DNA of 51,533 nucleotides, taken from Thermoplasmatota archaeon. GTDB taxonomy: Archaea; Thermoplasmatota; Thermoplasmata; UBA10834. The notes beneath the pieces were generated by a model. That model did no database searches, was not told the origin of the DNA, and saw only the letters and a program-made list of their open reading frames with translations. Position numbers and translations under genes: made by a program. The DNA lies in assembly GCA_022848805.1 (NCBI GenBank), contig JAJISI010000002.1:1-51533 (forward strand). Direction: 5' to 3'. Shown one piece after another: positions 9,018-16,787 of the stretch; within the stretch, counting starts at the first letter, position 1; every line of letters begins with the position of its first letter.

Positions 9018-10199
9018 ATGGTGTCGAAGATATGCACAGGTAACTACGCTGCGGCTTACGGTTCGATGCGGTCGAGGGCGAGGGTGGTAGCAGCCTATCC
9101 TATCACGCCTCAGACGTTCATTGTGGAGCACATATCGGAGTTCGTCAACAACGGAGAGATGGACTGCGAATACATCGAGGTGGAGAGCGAGCATTCCGCG
9201 ATGAGCGCCTGCGTGTCCGCAAGCGCCTCAGGCGTACGCACGTTCACTGCGACATCCTCCCAGGGGTTGGCGTTGATGCATGAGATCCTGCCGATTGCGA
9301 GCGGGATGAGGTTGCCCGTCGTCATGGCTGTCGTGAACAGGTCGATAGCTGCCCCGATAAACATCTGGGTGGAGCACAACGACATAATGCCAGAGCGTGA
9401 CTCCGGATGGTTGCAGGTGTTCTGCGATAACAATCAGGAGGTTCAGGACATGATCCTCCAGGCATATCGCATCGCCGAGGACAAGCGCGTGGCTCTTCCT
9501 ATGGCGGTCTGCCTTGACGCATTCATACTCTCGCACACCGTTGAGCCGGTGGATCTTATCGAGCAGGAGGACGCAGATAAGTACGTCCCCGAGTACAGCC
9601 CTCCGAGCCCGATCCTCGACACAGACGATGTCAAGGCGGTCGGCGTGTTCACACCACCGGACTACATGATGGAATGCAGGTGGCAGACCGACGATGCCAT
9701 GAGGCGGTCTGCTGAGGCGATTCGCGAAGCGAATGCAGCATTCGTCAAGCAGTTCGGAAGGGATCATGGCGGACTCATAGACCCTTATATGGTCGACGAC
9801 GCAGACGTCGTTCTTGTGACCATGGGGACGGCAAGCTCTACCGCCCACGAGGTCGTGGACGATATGAGGGGCGAGGGCAAGAAAGTAGGTCTCGTCAAGC
9901 TGAGATTCTGGCGCCCGTACCCAGGGCGCGAGCTCCGGGCGATAGCTGAGAAGGTCCAAGCCGTCGGTGTGTTCGACAGGGCGGTATCGTACGGGATCGG
10001 AGGCCCGTCGTTCATCGAGCTGAGGAACGCCGCATACGGCCTTGATGTGCCGATAATGAATTTCATAGGGGGATTGGGCGGCAGGGACGTCTCCCTTGCA
10101 GACGTCCGCTTCATGTACGAACGTCTACTTGAGACCGCCAAGACGGGCAAGGTCAGGCGTGATGTTACATGGATGGGCACCCGGGGGGTAGAACAGTGA
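9018..10199 (+). CDS. porA: Pyruvate/2-oxoacid:ferredoxin oxidoreductase, alpha subunit
   Basis: 393 residues, normal for a separate alpha chain. The family segment VVAAYPITPQTFIVEHISEF near the start and YIEVESEHSAMSACVSAS mark the pyrimidine-binding domain. TFTATSSQGLALMHEIL and NRSIAAPINIWVEHND follow, and the C-terminal half (VLVTMGTASSTAHEVV, KLRFWRPYPGRELRAI) is the transketolase-C-like domain. It pairs with PorB to hold thiamine diphosphate. The gene sits 4 nt after porCD, and its TGA overlaps the GTG of porB, so all three are one operon with tight translational coupling. Confidence 0.95.
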   Translation: MVSKICTGNYAAAYGSMRSRARVVAAYPITPQTFIVEHISEFVNNGEMDCEYIEVESEHSAMSACVSASASGVRTFTATSSQGLALMHEILPIASGMRLPVVMAVVNRSIAAPINIWVEHNDIMPERDSGWLQVFCDNNQEVQDMILQAYRIAEDKRVALPMAVCLDAFILSHTVEPVDLIEQEDADKYVPEYSPPSPILDTDDVKAVGVFTPPDYMMECRWQTDDAMRRSAEAIREANAAFVKQFGRDHGGLIDPYMVDDADVVLVTMGTASSTAHEVVDDMRGEGKKVGLVKLRFWRPYPGRELRAIAEKVQAVGVFDRAVSYGIGGPSFIELRNAAYGLDVPIMNFIGGLGGRDVSLADVRFMYERLLETAKTGKVRRDVTWMGTRGVEQ

Positions 10200-11086
10200 A
10201 GCTTAAGGAACTACCCGATGAGGAACTGTTCACACGTGGACACACCGCCTGCGCTGGATGCGGTGCAGCTATCGCTGTGAGAAACCTGATAAAGATCCTA
10301 GGAAGAAACACGATGGTCGTCAACCCCGCATGTTGTCTTCTGATTTTCGGCGCGACGTATCCGTACCTCGCGTGGAAAGTGCCGTTCCATCACGTGGCGT
10401 TCGAGAACACCGCTGCCTGCGCGACCGGGATGTCAAGGGCGATGAAGGTCCGTGGCAAGGAGGACACCGTCATCATGGGCATCGCAGGCGACGGTGGCAC
10501 CGCTGACATCGGCATCCAGGCCCTCTCAGGCGCCGCCGAGAGAAACGAGGACATGCTGTACGTCATGTACGACAACGAGGCCTACATGAACACCGGGATC
10601 CAGCGCTCGGGATCGACCCCATTCGGCGCGTGGACGACGACAACGCCAGTGGGCAAGGTGAAGGCGGGAAAGGCCGATTTCAAGAAGGACATGCCTCTCA
10701 TAATGATGGCCCACAACGTGCCCTATGTCGCGACCGCCTCGATAGGCAACATACAGGATTTCATAAACAAGTTCGAGAAGGCCAAGCGAATCAAGGGGTT
10801 CAGGTACATCCAGGTGTTCACGCCATGTCCAACGGGCTGGAGGCACGACACCGCGAAGACGATCGAGATCGCTAAGCTGGCCGTCGAAACCGGTATGTGG
10901 ACGCTGTACGAGTGCGAGAACGGCAAGGTCACCGTGAACCGGAAGCCCAAGCTGACGCCCATCTCCGAATACCTGAAGCTCCAGGGTCGGTTCAGGCACA
11001 TGAGCGAGGACGACGTCGAGAAGCTCCAGAATTGGGTCGTCAAGAAATGGGAAGCCGACGAGAAGTACGCTCAGTGCAGGCAGTGA
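10196..11086 (+). CDS. porB: Pyruvate/2-oxoacid:ferredoxin oxidoreductase, beta subunit
   Basis: 296 residues from a GTG that overlaps the porA stop (GTGA), preceded by a G-run (10183-10188); an earlier in-frame ATG at 10169 lies in porA and has no such site. It binds thiamine diphosphate and one [4Fe-4S] cluster: ACAGCGAAIAVRNL gives two cluster cysteines, GIAGDGGTADIGIQALSG is the ThDP/Mg site, and VMYDNEAYMNTGIQRSGSTP is diagnostic for PorB/VorB rather than KorB. Further cysteines are at NPACCLL and FTPCPTGW. It ends 25 nt before the convergent GNAT gene. Confidence 0.95.
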   Translation: MKLKELPDEELFTRGHTACAGCGAAIAVRNLIKILGRNTMVVNPACCLLIFGATYPYLAWKVPFHHVAFENTAACATGMSRAMKVRGKEDTVIMGIAGDGGTADIGIQALSGAAERNEDMLYVMYDNEAYMNTGIQRSGSTPFGAWTTTTPVGKVKAGKADFKKDMPLIMMAHNVPYVATASIGNIQDFINKFEKAKRIKGFRYIQVFTPCPTGWRHDTAKTIEIAKLAVETGMWTLYECENGKVTVNRKPKLTPISEYLKLQGRFRHMSEDDVEKLQNWVVKKWEADEKYAQCRQ

Positions 11087-11111
11087 GTCGCCGTTCCAGA
11101 AACCCCTTTCC

Positions 11112-11954
11112 CTACAACCTCTTTCTCATCTCTGTCTGTTTGAGCGTCACCGCGAAATCGAACAGGTCGAGCATCCTACGGTTGGCGCTGTTGTCATCGA
11201 TGTTGTAGACCGCTATCTTGAATGTACCCAGCTCCCATAGGCGGTTCACGGCGAACTTCGCCAAGCAAGTGCCGACGCCTTCCCGTCTATGCTCTGGGTC
11301 CACGCCGAGGAACGGTATGAATCCCGTGCCTGCGACCCGCCTGAGCAGTGCGAACCCCTCGTCGCTCCTGTACATCTCGCAGGTTCTGGCCGACTCCTCA
11401 AGCGCGAACCGCTTCCGACGCTGCCAGCAGGTTCCGGCGTACGACCGCTCGTGAAGGGCCACGATGTTCTCCAGGTCAGATCTTCTTGGTGGCTGTCCGA
11501 ATCCAGCGAATTGAGTTGCGTTGCCCTCTGCCGAGAGGTAGGTCACTCTTGGGGTGTAGCCTAGTCGTTCATAGAGTCTCTCCGCGGCCAGGTTTCCATC
11601 GATCACCTCTAGGAGCACCTCCTCTGCCCCTTCTTCGTCGGCATATGTCTCCGCAGCCTCCATCAGCTTCGCACCGACGCCCCGGTTCCTCATCCGAGGA
11701 ACGACCCCCAGACCTCCAATCCATGCCTCCGTCCCATCCAAGACTGGGTTGACGTATCCGACGATTTCATCGCCTGAGAGCGCCACGATGATATCTTCCA
11801 GTTTGCCCCCAACCGATCTCATAAACTCTGCGAAGAACTCCCGAGACGATTTAATCGGGATGATGTAATCGGCGAATATCTCGTTCTGGGCATCTATCAG
11901 CGCGTCGAGCTGTTGCGGGGAAAGACGCCTCAGCACCAACTCGTCAGCCCTCAT
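11112..11954 (-). CDS. Tandem GNAT-family N-acetyltransferase
   Basis: 280 residues made of two GNAT domains in a row. The first (~5-145) has LGVVPRMRNRGVGAKLMEAA, the acetyl-CoA pyrophosphate loop, and AERLYERLGYTPRVTYL. The second (~165-280) has LGVDPEHRREGVGTCLAKFA and NRRMLDLFDFAVT. Tandem GNATs include mycothiol synthase and several antibiotic or protein acetyltransferases; the substrate here cannot be told. It follows lysS by 13 nt on the same strand and is probably co-transcribed with it. Confidence 0.85.
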   Translation of the reverse strand: MRADELVLRRLSPQQLDALIDAQNEIFADYIIPIKSSREFFAEFMRSVGGKLEDIIVALSGDEIVGYVNPVLDGTEAWIGGLGVVPRMRNRGVGAKLMEAAETYADEEGAEEVLLEVIDGNLAAERLYERLGYTPRVTYLSAEGNATQFAGFGQPPRRSDLENIVALHERSYAGTCWQRRKRFALEESARTCEMYRSDEGFALLRRVAGTGFIPFLGVDPEHRREGVGTCLAKFAVNRLWELGTFKIAVYNIDDNSANRRMLDLFDFAVTLKQTEMRKRL

Positions 11955-11967
11955 TTCCTGCCGCCCT

Positions 11968-13452
11968 TCACACGGACTCCGGTTTCATATGGGGGAAGAG
12001 GATGACCTCTTTGATCGAAGGTGCGTTCGTCAGGATCATGGCGAACCTGTCTATCCCTATTCCCAGCCCTCCTGTGGGGGGCAGGCCATACTCTAGCGCA
12101 CGCACATAGTCGCTGTCGATTGGATGAGCTTCCTCGTCCCCTTCCTGCTTGAGCCTGTCCTGTTCTCTGAACCTGCGCTCCTGCTCCACGGGGTCGTTCA
12201 GCTCGGAGAAGGCATTCGCGAGCTCCCACCCGTTTATGAACAGCTCGAACCTCTCCACGAGGTCAGGTGCGCCTCTCTTCTTCTTCGCGAGCGGTGAGAC
12301 ACCTACGGGGTGATCTATGATGAACACCGGGTCGATTAGGCTCGGTTGGATCTTCTGGTCGAATATCACTGAGATTACCTTGCCCATGTCCTGGCAGTCT
12401 TCTATGTCTCGGACTCCCAGTTGGACCGCTGCGTCCCTTGCGTCGTCGACGGTCTTGAGGGTCGAAACATCGAGACCAGTGTGCTTTCTGATCGCCTCAG
12501 TCATGGTGATTCGCGGCCACGGCTTCGCGAAGTTCAGTACATGGTCTCCATACGGGATCTTCTCTGTCCCTGTGATGTGCATCGCCGTGTCGTACATGAT
12601 CGATTCGGTCAGATCCATTATCGCGAAGTAATCGACGTACGCCTGGTAGAGCTCCAACGATGTGTATTCTGGATAGTGCTGGGCGTCAATGTCTTCGTTC
12701 CTGAAGTTTTTGCCGAACTCGTACACCCTTTCTAAGTTGCCAACGATGCATCTCTTGTGATACAGCTCAGGAGCGATCCTCAGGTAGAGGTCGATGTCCA
12801 GGTAGTTGTGGTGGGTGATGAACGGCCGCGCCAGCGCACCGCCGTACAACGGCTGGAGTATAGGAGTCTCGATTTCGATGAACTCCTTCTCGTTGAGCCA
12901 GTTTCGCATGAAGGCCACCAATCGCCCCCTCTTGATGAATCGATCACGGACATCCTCGTTCATCATCAGGTCGAGGTACCTCTGCCTGTACCTCATCTGG
13001 ACGTCCTGGAGTCCATGGAATTTCTCCGGAAGGGGCGTGAGCGCCTTGCTGAGCACCTTGAATTCAGCAACGGCGACGGTTATCTCCCCCATCTTGGTCC
13101 TGAACACGTTGCCCCCAACCCCGACTACGTCCCCACGGTCCATCACGAGAAAGAGTTCCCATAGGTCCTTGCCGATATCGTTCAGTTTGAAGTAGAGCTG
13201 GACCTTTCCATCTCGGTCCACCAAATCTGCGAAGCCCGCTTTGCCATGGATCCGTTTGGCCATCACACGACCCGCCACGGAAACGACCTTGTCGCTCTTG
13301 TCCTGGCCAATATCCGCGAACTCCTTCCTCACGCCTGCAGAAGTGTGCGTTCGCTCGAAGCTGTAGGTCTCGTACGGATCGAATCCCATCGACTTCATGG
13401 TCTCGAGATTCTTCCTCATCTGGGCCTTAAGGTCGCTCTCCTGTTCTGGCAT
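11968..13452 (-). CDS. lysS: Lysyl-tRNA synthetase, class II
   Basis: 494 residues. An N-terminal OB-fold (SVAGRVMAKRIHGKAGFADL) binds the anticodon, and a class II catalytic domain follows: motif 2 FRNEDIDAQHYPEYTSLE and motif 3 GLGIGIDRFAMILTN. It charges tRNA-Lys with lysine. Many euryarchaea use an unrelated class I enzyme, so a class II LysRS is a mild lineage marker. The ATG at 13452 is preceded by GGAGAG at 9 nt spacing and by a TATA-like TTTAAG ~50 nt upstream. The GNAT gene follows. Confidence 0.96.
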   Translation of the reverse strand: MPEQESDLKAQMRKNLETMKSMGFDPYETYSFERTHTSAGVRKEFADIGQDKSDKVVSVAGRVMAKRIHGKAGFADLVDRDGKVQLYFKLNDIGKDLWELFLVMDRGDVVGVGGNVFRTKMGEITVAVAEFKVLSKALTPLPEKFHGLQDVQMRYRQRYLDLMMNEDVRDRFIKRGRLVAFMRNWLNEKEFIEIETPILQPLYGGALARPFITHHNYLDIDLYLRIAPELYHKRCIVGNLERVYEFGKNFRNEDIDAQHYPEYTSLELYQAYVDYFAIMDLTESIMYDTAMHITGTEKIPYGDHVLNFAKPWPRITMTEAIRKHTGLDVSTLKTVDDARDAAVQLGVRDIEDCQDMGKVISVIFDQKIQPSLIDPVFIIDHPVGVSPLAKKKRGAPDLVERFELFINGWELANAFSELNDPVEQERRFREQDRLKQEGDEEAHPIDSDYVRALEYGLPPTGGLGIGIDRFAMILTNAPSIKEVILFPHMKPESV

Positions 13453-13576
13453 CAGGCATCTCTCCTGCTGGGTGCGCTCTCATATCCTAAGGGCGTACTT
13501 AAACGTAATCCGCCCATCCTCAATTCCATGATCCGCTCACTATCGCTCGCTCTCATGTTTCTCACCAGAATTCGGT

Positions 13577-13604
13577 CGAAACCCGCCTATCTCGGCAGGT
13601 TTCG
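13577..13604 (-). terminator. Hairpin directly after the response-regulator stop codon
   Basis: Read on the minus strand, the 28 nt after the TAG form an 11-bp stem (one G-U pair) starting CGAAACCTGCC and closing GGCGGGTTTCG with the 6-nt loop GAGATA. It abuts the stop codon exactly. No T-run follows, so it may be a 3'-end stability hairpin rather than a classical terminator. Confidence 0.55.
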
Positions 13605-13970
13605 CTAGCTCTTCTTATTAGCCTCTTCAATCGCCGCTAGAAGTTCTTCGATCCTGAACGGTTTTAGGAGAAATCCCTTGGCTCCAGCCGCCATGGCCTC
13701 CTTCTCGATGTGCAGGTCGGCACTGCCGAAGAAGACCGTGGCCGTAGGGTCTATGCGAAGAATTTCCTGTGTGGCGCTCACGCCGTCTCTGACGGGCATC
13801 CTCTGGTCCATGATGATGACCACGGGCTTCTCCTTCATGTCCCTGTATTTGCGAACTGCCTCTTCGCCGTCGGATGCAACTCCGATGACCTCGTGCCCGT
13901 TCGCTTCGAGTATGTCTCGATACAGTTCGACGATGAACTTCTCATCGTCGACAAGGAAGACCGTGACGAT
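13605..13970 (-). CDS. Response-regulator receiver domain protein with disrupted or non-canonical start
   Basis: A complete CheY-like receiver domain reads from ~13970 to the stop at 13605 (121 residues). It has the acidic pair FLVDDEK, the phospho-acceptor Asp in VIIMDQRMPVRDG, a switch residue in FFGSADLHI (S) and the conserved Lys in GFLLKPFRIEELL. It has no output domain, so it is a single-domain regulator. No ATG, GTG or TTG occurs in frame before the first acidic pair; the first ATG (13838) would remove the first ~45 residues of the fold. The frame opens just after a TGA and runs SRIVTVFLVDDE, with GGAGG at 13978-13982. A 24-codon ORF in the neighbouring frame ends exactly here (see 13975-14049). 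This is a frameshift, programmed or an error, or a non-AUG start. Confidence 0.8.
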   Translation of the reverse strand: MVTVFLVDDEKFIVELYRDILEANGHEVIGVASDGEEAVRKYRDMKEKPVVIIMDQRMPVRDGVSATQEILRIDPTATVFFGSADLHIEKEAMAAGAKGFLLKPFRIEELLAAIEEANKKS

Positions 13971-13974
13971 TCTA

Positions 13975-14049
13975 CTACCTCCGAATGAGCCCCTTGCTCA
14001 GCCCGTCCTCGACGCCAGAACTCCGTCCGGCTTCCCGTGTGACTTGCAT
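13975..14049 (-). other. 24-codon upstream ORF, likely severed N-terminus of the response regulator
   Basis: ATG at 14049 lies ~37 nt after a good TATA box (14082-14090) and begins a 24-codon frame that ends IRR then TAG TAG at 13975. A +1 shift at the stop would continue it directly into the receiver domain (IRR-S-RIVTVFLVDDE). The stop is preceded by a Shine-Dalgarno-like GGAGG. No matching short-peptide family is recognised. Confidence 0.45.
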
Positions 14050-14081
14050 GGCCAGGTGGGATTGTACTAATTATCCTGTAA

Positions 14082-14090
14082 CTTATATAA
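14082..14090 (-). promoter_or_regulatory. TATA box for the response-regulator gene
   Basis: TTATATAAG on the minus strand, predicting transcription start near 14060, about 10 nt before the ATG at 14049. It lies back to back with the Sec61-beta promoter ~70 nt away. Confidence 0.6.
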
Positions 14091-14155
14091 TGATTTTCCT
14101 AATGTCGCATCCTCTTTTACCCGTCGTCGGCCCGTGCTCGCTGGAATCATAAACA

Positions 14156-14163
14156 CTTATATA
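14156..14163 (+). promoter_or_regulatory. TATA box for Sec61-beta
   Basis: CTTATATA lies 30-38 nt before the ATG at 14194, predicting a 5-10 nt leader. It falls inside the upstream in-frame extension that begins at 14134, which argues against that longer start. Confidence 0.65.
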
Positions 14164-14193
14164 GTGAAACCTGCAATTGAGCATCCGAGATTC

Positions 14194-14361
14194 ATGGCGA
14201 AGAACAAGAAGAACGAGGGTTTCCACTCGGCCGCCGGGCTGATACGGTACTTCGACGCCGAGGACGACAAGGCACTCAAGGTCAGCCCCTGGGCCGTCGT
14301 GGGCTTGTGCATAGCCGTTTCTGCCTTGGTGCTGATTCTCGGTACACTGTATCCGACATGA
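14194..14361 (+). CDS. secG: Protein translocase SecYE-beta subunit (Sec61-beta/SecG)
   Basis: 55 residues from ATG 14194. This is the small tail-anchored subunit of the archaeal SecY translocon in the cytoplasmic membrane. It shows the archaeal signature KNEGFHSAAGLIRYFDAED followed by a single C-terminal membrane helix (WAVVGLCIAVSALVLILGTL). A 20-codon upstream extension in frame is rejected because it overlaps the TATA box. Length and architecture match the family. It stands alone between divergent neighbours. Confidence 0.93.
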   Translation: MAKNKKNEGFHSAAGLIRYFDAEDDKALKVSPWAVVGLCIAVSALVLILGTLYPT

Positions 14362-14433
14362 TCTGGCACGCGGCTCTTTCGGGAAGCGTATAGCACAGGA
14401 CTGTACACTGCGAGTCCGAAATCTGACGAAATC

Positions 14434-14635
14434 AATAAATATCATCCCCGCTCTCGCTCGTCCGCTCGAGGGATTGAACATGGCTAAATCGTCGACCGTG
14501 TTTGGTAGTCTTCATGCGTGATCTCGCATGGCCCAAACTGATTTCTCGAGACGTTGTTGATTCGTTGCCACTTCCCAGCGGGAGCTATGCCGAGGGATGC
14601 GGCGGCTTCAACATGGAACGATTGGAGGGATTGTA
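14434..14635 (+). promoter_or_regulatory. his operon promoter and ~170-nt leader with mini-ORF and hairpin
   Basis: The 274-nt gap after Sec61-beta holds a TATA-like AATAAATATC (14434-14443). It is followed ~37 nt on by a 13-codon ORF MAKSSTVFGSLHA (14480-14521). A perfect hairpin (CATGCG, 14513-14518; CGCATG, 14525-14530; 6-nt loop containing the mini-ORF stop) overlaps its end. The hisG ribosome-binding site GGAGGG is at 14624-14629. The arrangement looks like a regulated leader, but the peptide has only one His, so classical His-codon attenuation is not supported. Confidence 0.4.
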
Positions 14636-15502
14636 TTGACAGTGCTAAGAATAGCAGTTCCGAACAAGGGGAGACTGAATCAGAGCTCGGTACGGCTCAT
14701 GAACCGGATAGGGTTCCCCATCTCGGACTCCAACAGCAGAACGCTGATAGCTGAGTTCGGGAAGGGGCGATACCAGATCCTATTGGCCAGGGCTCAGGAC
14801 ATACCTGAGTTCGTCGAGATGGGCGTTGCGGACCTCGGCATAACTGGCCTCGACCTCGTGCTCGAAACGAACAGGAGCGTCGAGAGAATCAGAACACTCG
14901 ATTATGGGACGTGCCGGCTTGTCGTCGCCGTTCCAGACGAATCAGATGTGACTGACGCCACTCAGATTGAAGACGGGTGCACCGTCGCAACATCCTTCCC
15001 GAACTTAACCCAGGAGTATTTCTCGAACATCGGGAAGAACGTGAAGATCGCTACCGTGACCGGAGCGACCGAGGTGACCCCTCAGATAGGACTCGCGGAC
15101 GTGATCACCGACCTCACAGAGACAGGTTCGACATTGAAGCTCAATCACCTCAAGGAGGTGGGCGTGGTCATGGAGTCCGTCGCTGTGCTGATTGGGAACC
15201 AGGCGTCGCTCGAGGCGAAGGCTGGACGCGTCGAGGAGATTACTAGCGCCATAGATAGCGTGATCGCCGCCTCTAGGAAGAGATACCTGATGGCGAACGT
15301 CCCCAAGGACACCCTAGCTAATCTGGAGAACCTGATTCCAGGAGTCTCCGGACCTACCATAATGAACATCATCGGACGGGAGGACTTGGTTGCCATTCAC
15401 GCTGTCGTCAGCGAGGACGCGGTGAACGGAATAATCGCGGTTCTCAAGGAAATAGGCGGAACGGGAATCCTAATAGTCCCAATCGAAAGGATGGTACTCT
15501 GA
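14636..15502 (+). CDS. hisG: ATP phosphoribosyltransferase, long form
   Basis: First step of histidine synthesis: ATP plus PRPP to phosphoribosyl-ATP. The likely start is TTG 14636, 6 nt after GGAGGG, giving MTVLRIAVPNKGRL; GTG 14642 is possible and the ATG at 14597 lies before the ribosome-binding site. Of ~288 residues, the catalytic part ends with the PRPP loop GATEVTPQIGLADVITDLTE. The C-terminal ~75 residues, ending GGTGILIVPIERMVL, are the ACT-like regulatory domain of the long form, which is feedback-inhibited by histidine and needs no HisZ. First gene of a nine-gene operon. Confidence 0.95.
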   Translation: MTVLRIAVPNKGRLNQSSVRLMNRIGFPISDSNSRTLIAEFGKGRYQILLARAQDIPEFVEMGVADLGITGLDLVLETNRSVERIRTLDYGTCRLVVAVPDESDVTDATQIEDGCTVATSFPNLTQEYFSNIGKNVKIATVTGATEVTPQIGLADVITDLTETGSTLKLNHLKEVGVVMESVAVLIGNQASLEAKAGRVEEITSAIDSVIAASRKRYLMANVPKDTLANLENLIPGVSGPTIMNIIGREDLVAIHAVVSEDAVNGIIAVLKEIGGTGILIVPIERMVL

Positions 15503-15503
15503 C

Positions 15504-16787
15504 ATGCTGAGATACGATTACAGCTCGATGTCCGCCGACGACATAAGAAATGTGCTTCGGAGAGGTAGCACTTCGTTGGACCGTGCGGTCACGATCGTTC
15601 GCCCCATCGTCGAGGCCGTGCGGCGCGGAGGCGACCGTGCCCTGATGAGATATGCGAAGAAGCTCGATGGATTCAAGGGTGGGTCGTTCCTCGTTTCCAG
15701 AGGGGCTATGGAAGCTGCGATGTCGCGCGTACCCTCCCCGATCCTCGCGTCGCTGAAGCTCAGCAAGAAGAGGATACAGACGTATCACAAGAAGCAGCGT
15801 CTGAACGCCTTCGAGTTCGAGGATTCTTGCGGGATATTCGGTCAGAAAGTCGTACCTCTTGAACGAATCGGCATATACGTACCTGGGGGAACCGCAACCT
15901 ACGCATCCTCCGTTCTGATGACCGCGGTGCCGGCCAAGGTCGCTGGCGTTGAGGAGATTGTGATGTGCACGCCGGCAGGAAACGGCGGGGTCGACGATGC
16001 CGTTCTCGCAGCAGCTTTCATCGCTGGCGTGGACGAGATATACTCCGTTGGCGGAGCCCAGGGGATCGCCGCGATGGCTTACGGGACCGAGAGTATCTCA
16101 ATGGTGTCAAAGATTGTCGGTCCCGGCGGGTCAATCGTCAGCGCCGCCAAGATGATGGTCCGCTCTGACTGCGAGATCGATTCCATTGCTGGCCCGTCGG
16201 AAGTGCTCATAATCGCCGACAGCACCGCAGAGGCTACGCTCGTTGCCAGTGAGATGGTCGCGCAGCTTGAACACGATCCAGCGGCAGTCGCAGTCTTGGT
16301 CTCAACCTCTTCTCGCCTGCTCGACAAGACTCTCCTGACGCTGAAGCAGATGATCGGGCGGGCAGGTCGCAGGGACATCTTGGAGAGATCATCCGATGAA
16401 GGGGCCATCTTCCTCAAGGTGAGAAACAAGTCTCAGGCGGTGGAGTTCTCGAACGCGTACGCTCCAGAGCACCTCCTCGTGGACACCAGGAATCCGCGCG
16501 AGCTTCTCAAATCCATTCGAAACGCCGGCTCGGTATTTCTTGGCCAGAGATCCTCGGTCGCCTTTGGCGACTACTGCTCTGGACCAAACCACGTTCTACC
16601 GACGATGGGGACCGCCCGGTCAAGATCCGCTCTATCTGTGTACGATTTCCTGAAGATAGTTCCTTATCAGCTGTTGAGCGTGCGGGGGGCGGCCACGCTC
16701 GCTCCTGTGGTGGAAACGCTGGCAACGGCCGAAGGCCTGCCAAACCACGCCATAGCCGCGCGCTTGAGAGCCGGGGGTGACCGCTGA
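15504..16787 (+). CDS. hisD: Histidinol dehydrogenase
   Basis: 427 residues. Last two oxidations of the pathway: histidinol to histidine with NAD+, zinc-dependent. Diagnostic segments are IYVPGGTATYASSVLM, GPGGSIVSAAKMMV, DSIAGPSEVLIIAD, the catalytic Glu-His of YAPEHLLVDTRNP, and GPNHVLPTMGTARSRSALSV. Normal length. It starts one base after the hisG stop. Confidence 0.97.
   Translation: MLRYDYSSMSADDIRNVLRRGSTSLDRAVTIVRPIVEAVRRGGDRALMRYAKKLDGFKGGSFLVSRGAMEAAMSRVPSPILASLKLSKKRIQTYHKKQRLNAFEFEDSCGIFGQKVVPLERIGIYVPGGTATYASSVLMTAVPAKVAGVEEIVMCTPAGNGGVDDAVLAAAFIAGVDEIYSVGGAQGIAAMAYGTESISMVSKIVGPGGSIVSAAKMMVRSDCEIDSIAGPSEVLIIADSTAEATLVASEMVAQLEHDPAAVAVLVSTSSRLLDKTLLTLKQMIGRAGRRDILERSSDEGAIFLKVRNKSQAVEFSNAYAPEHLLVDTRNPRELLKSIRNAGSVFLGQRSSVAFGDYCSGPNHVLPTMGTARSRSALSVYDFLKIVPYQLLSVRGAATLAPVVETLATAEGLPNHAIAARLRAGGDR

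Noticed and set aside
14134..14193. Longer Sec61-beta start adding 20 residues.
   Set aside because: The extension covers the TATA box, and the conserved family N-terminus begins at ATG 14194.
14480..14521. His-codon attenuator peptide.
   Set aside because: Only one His codon in 13, and no alternative terminator/antiterminator pair with a T-run was seen.
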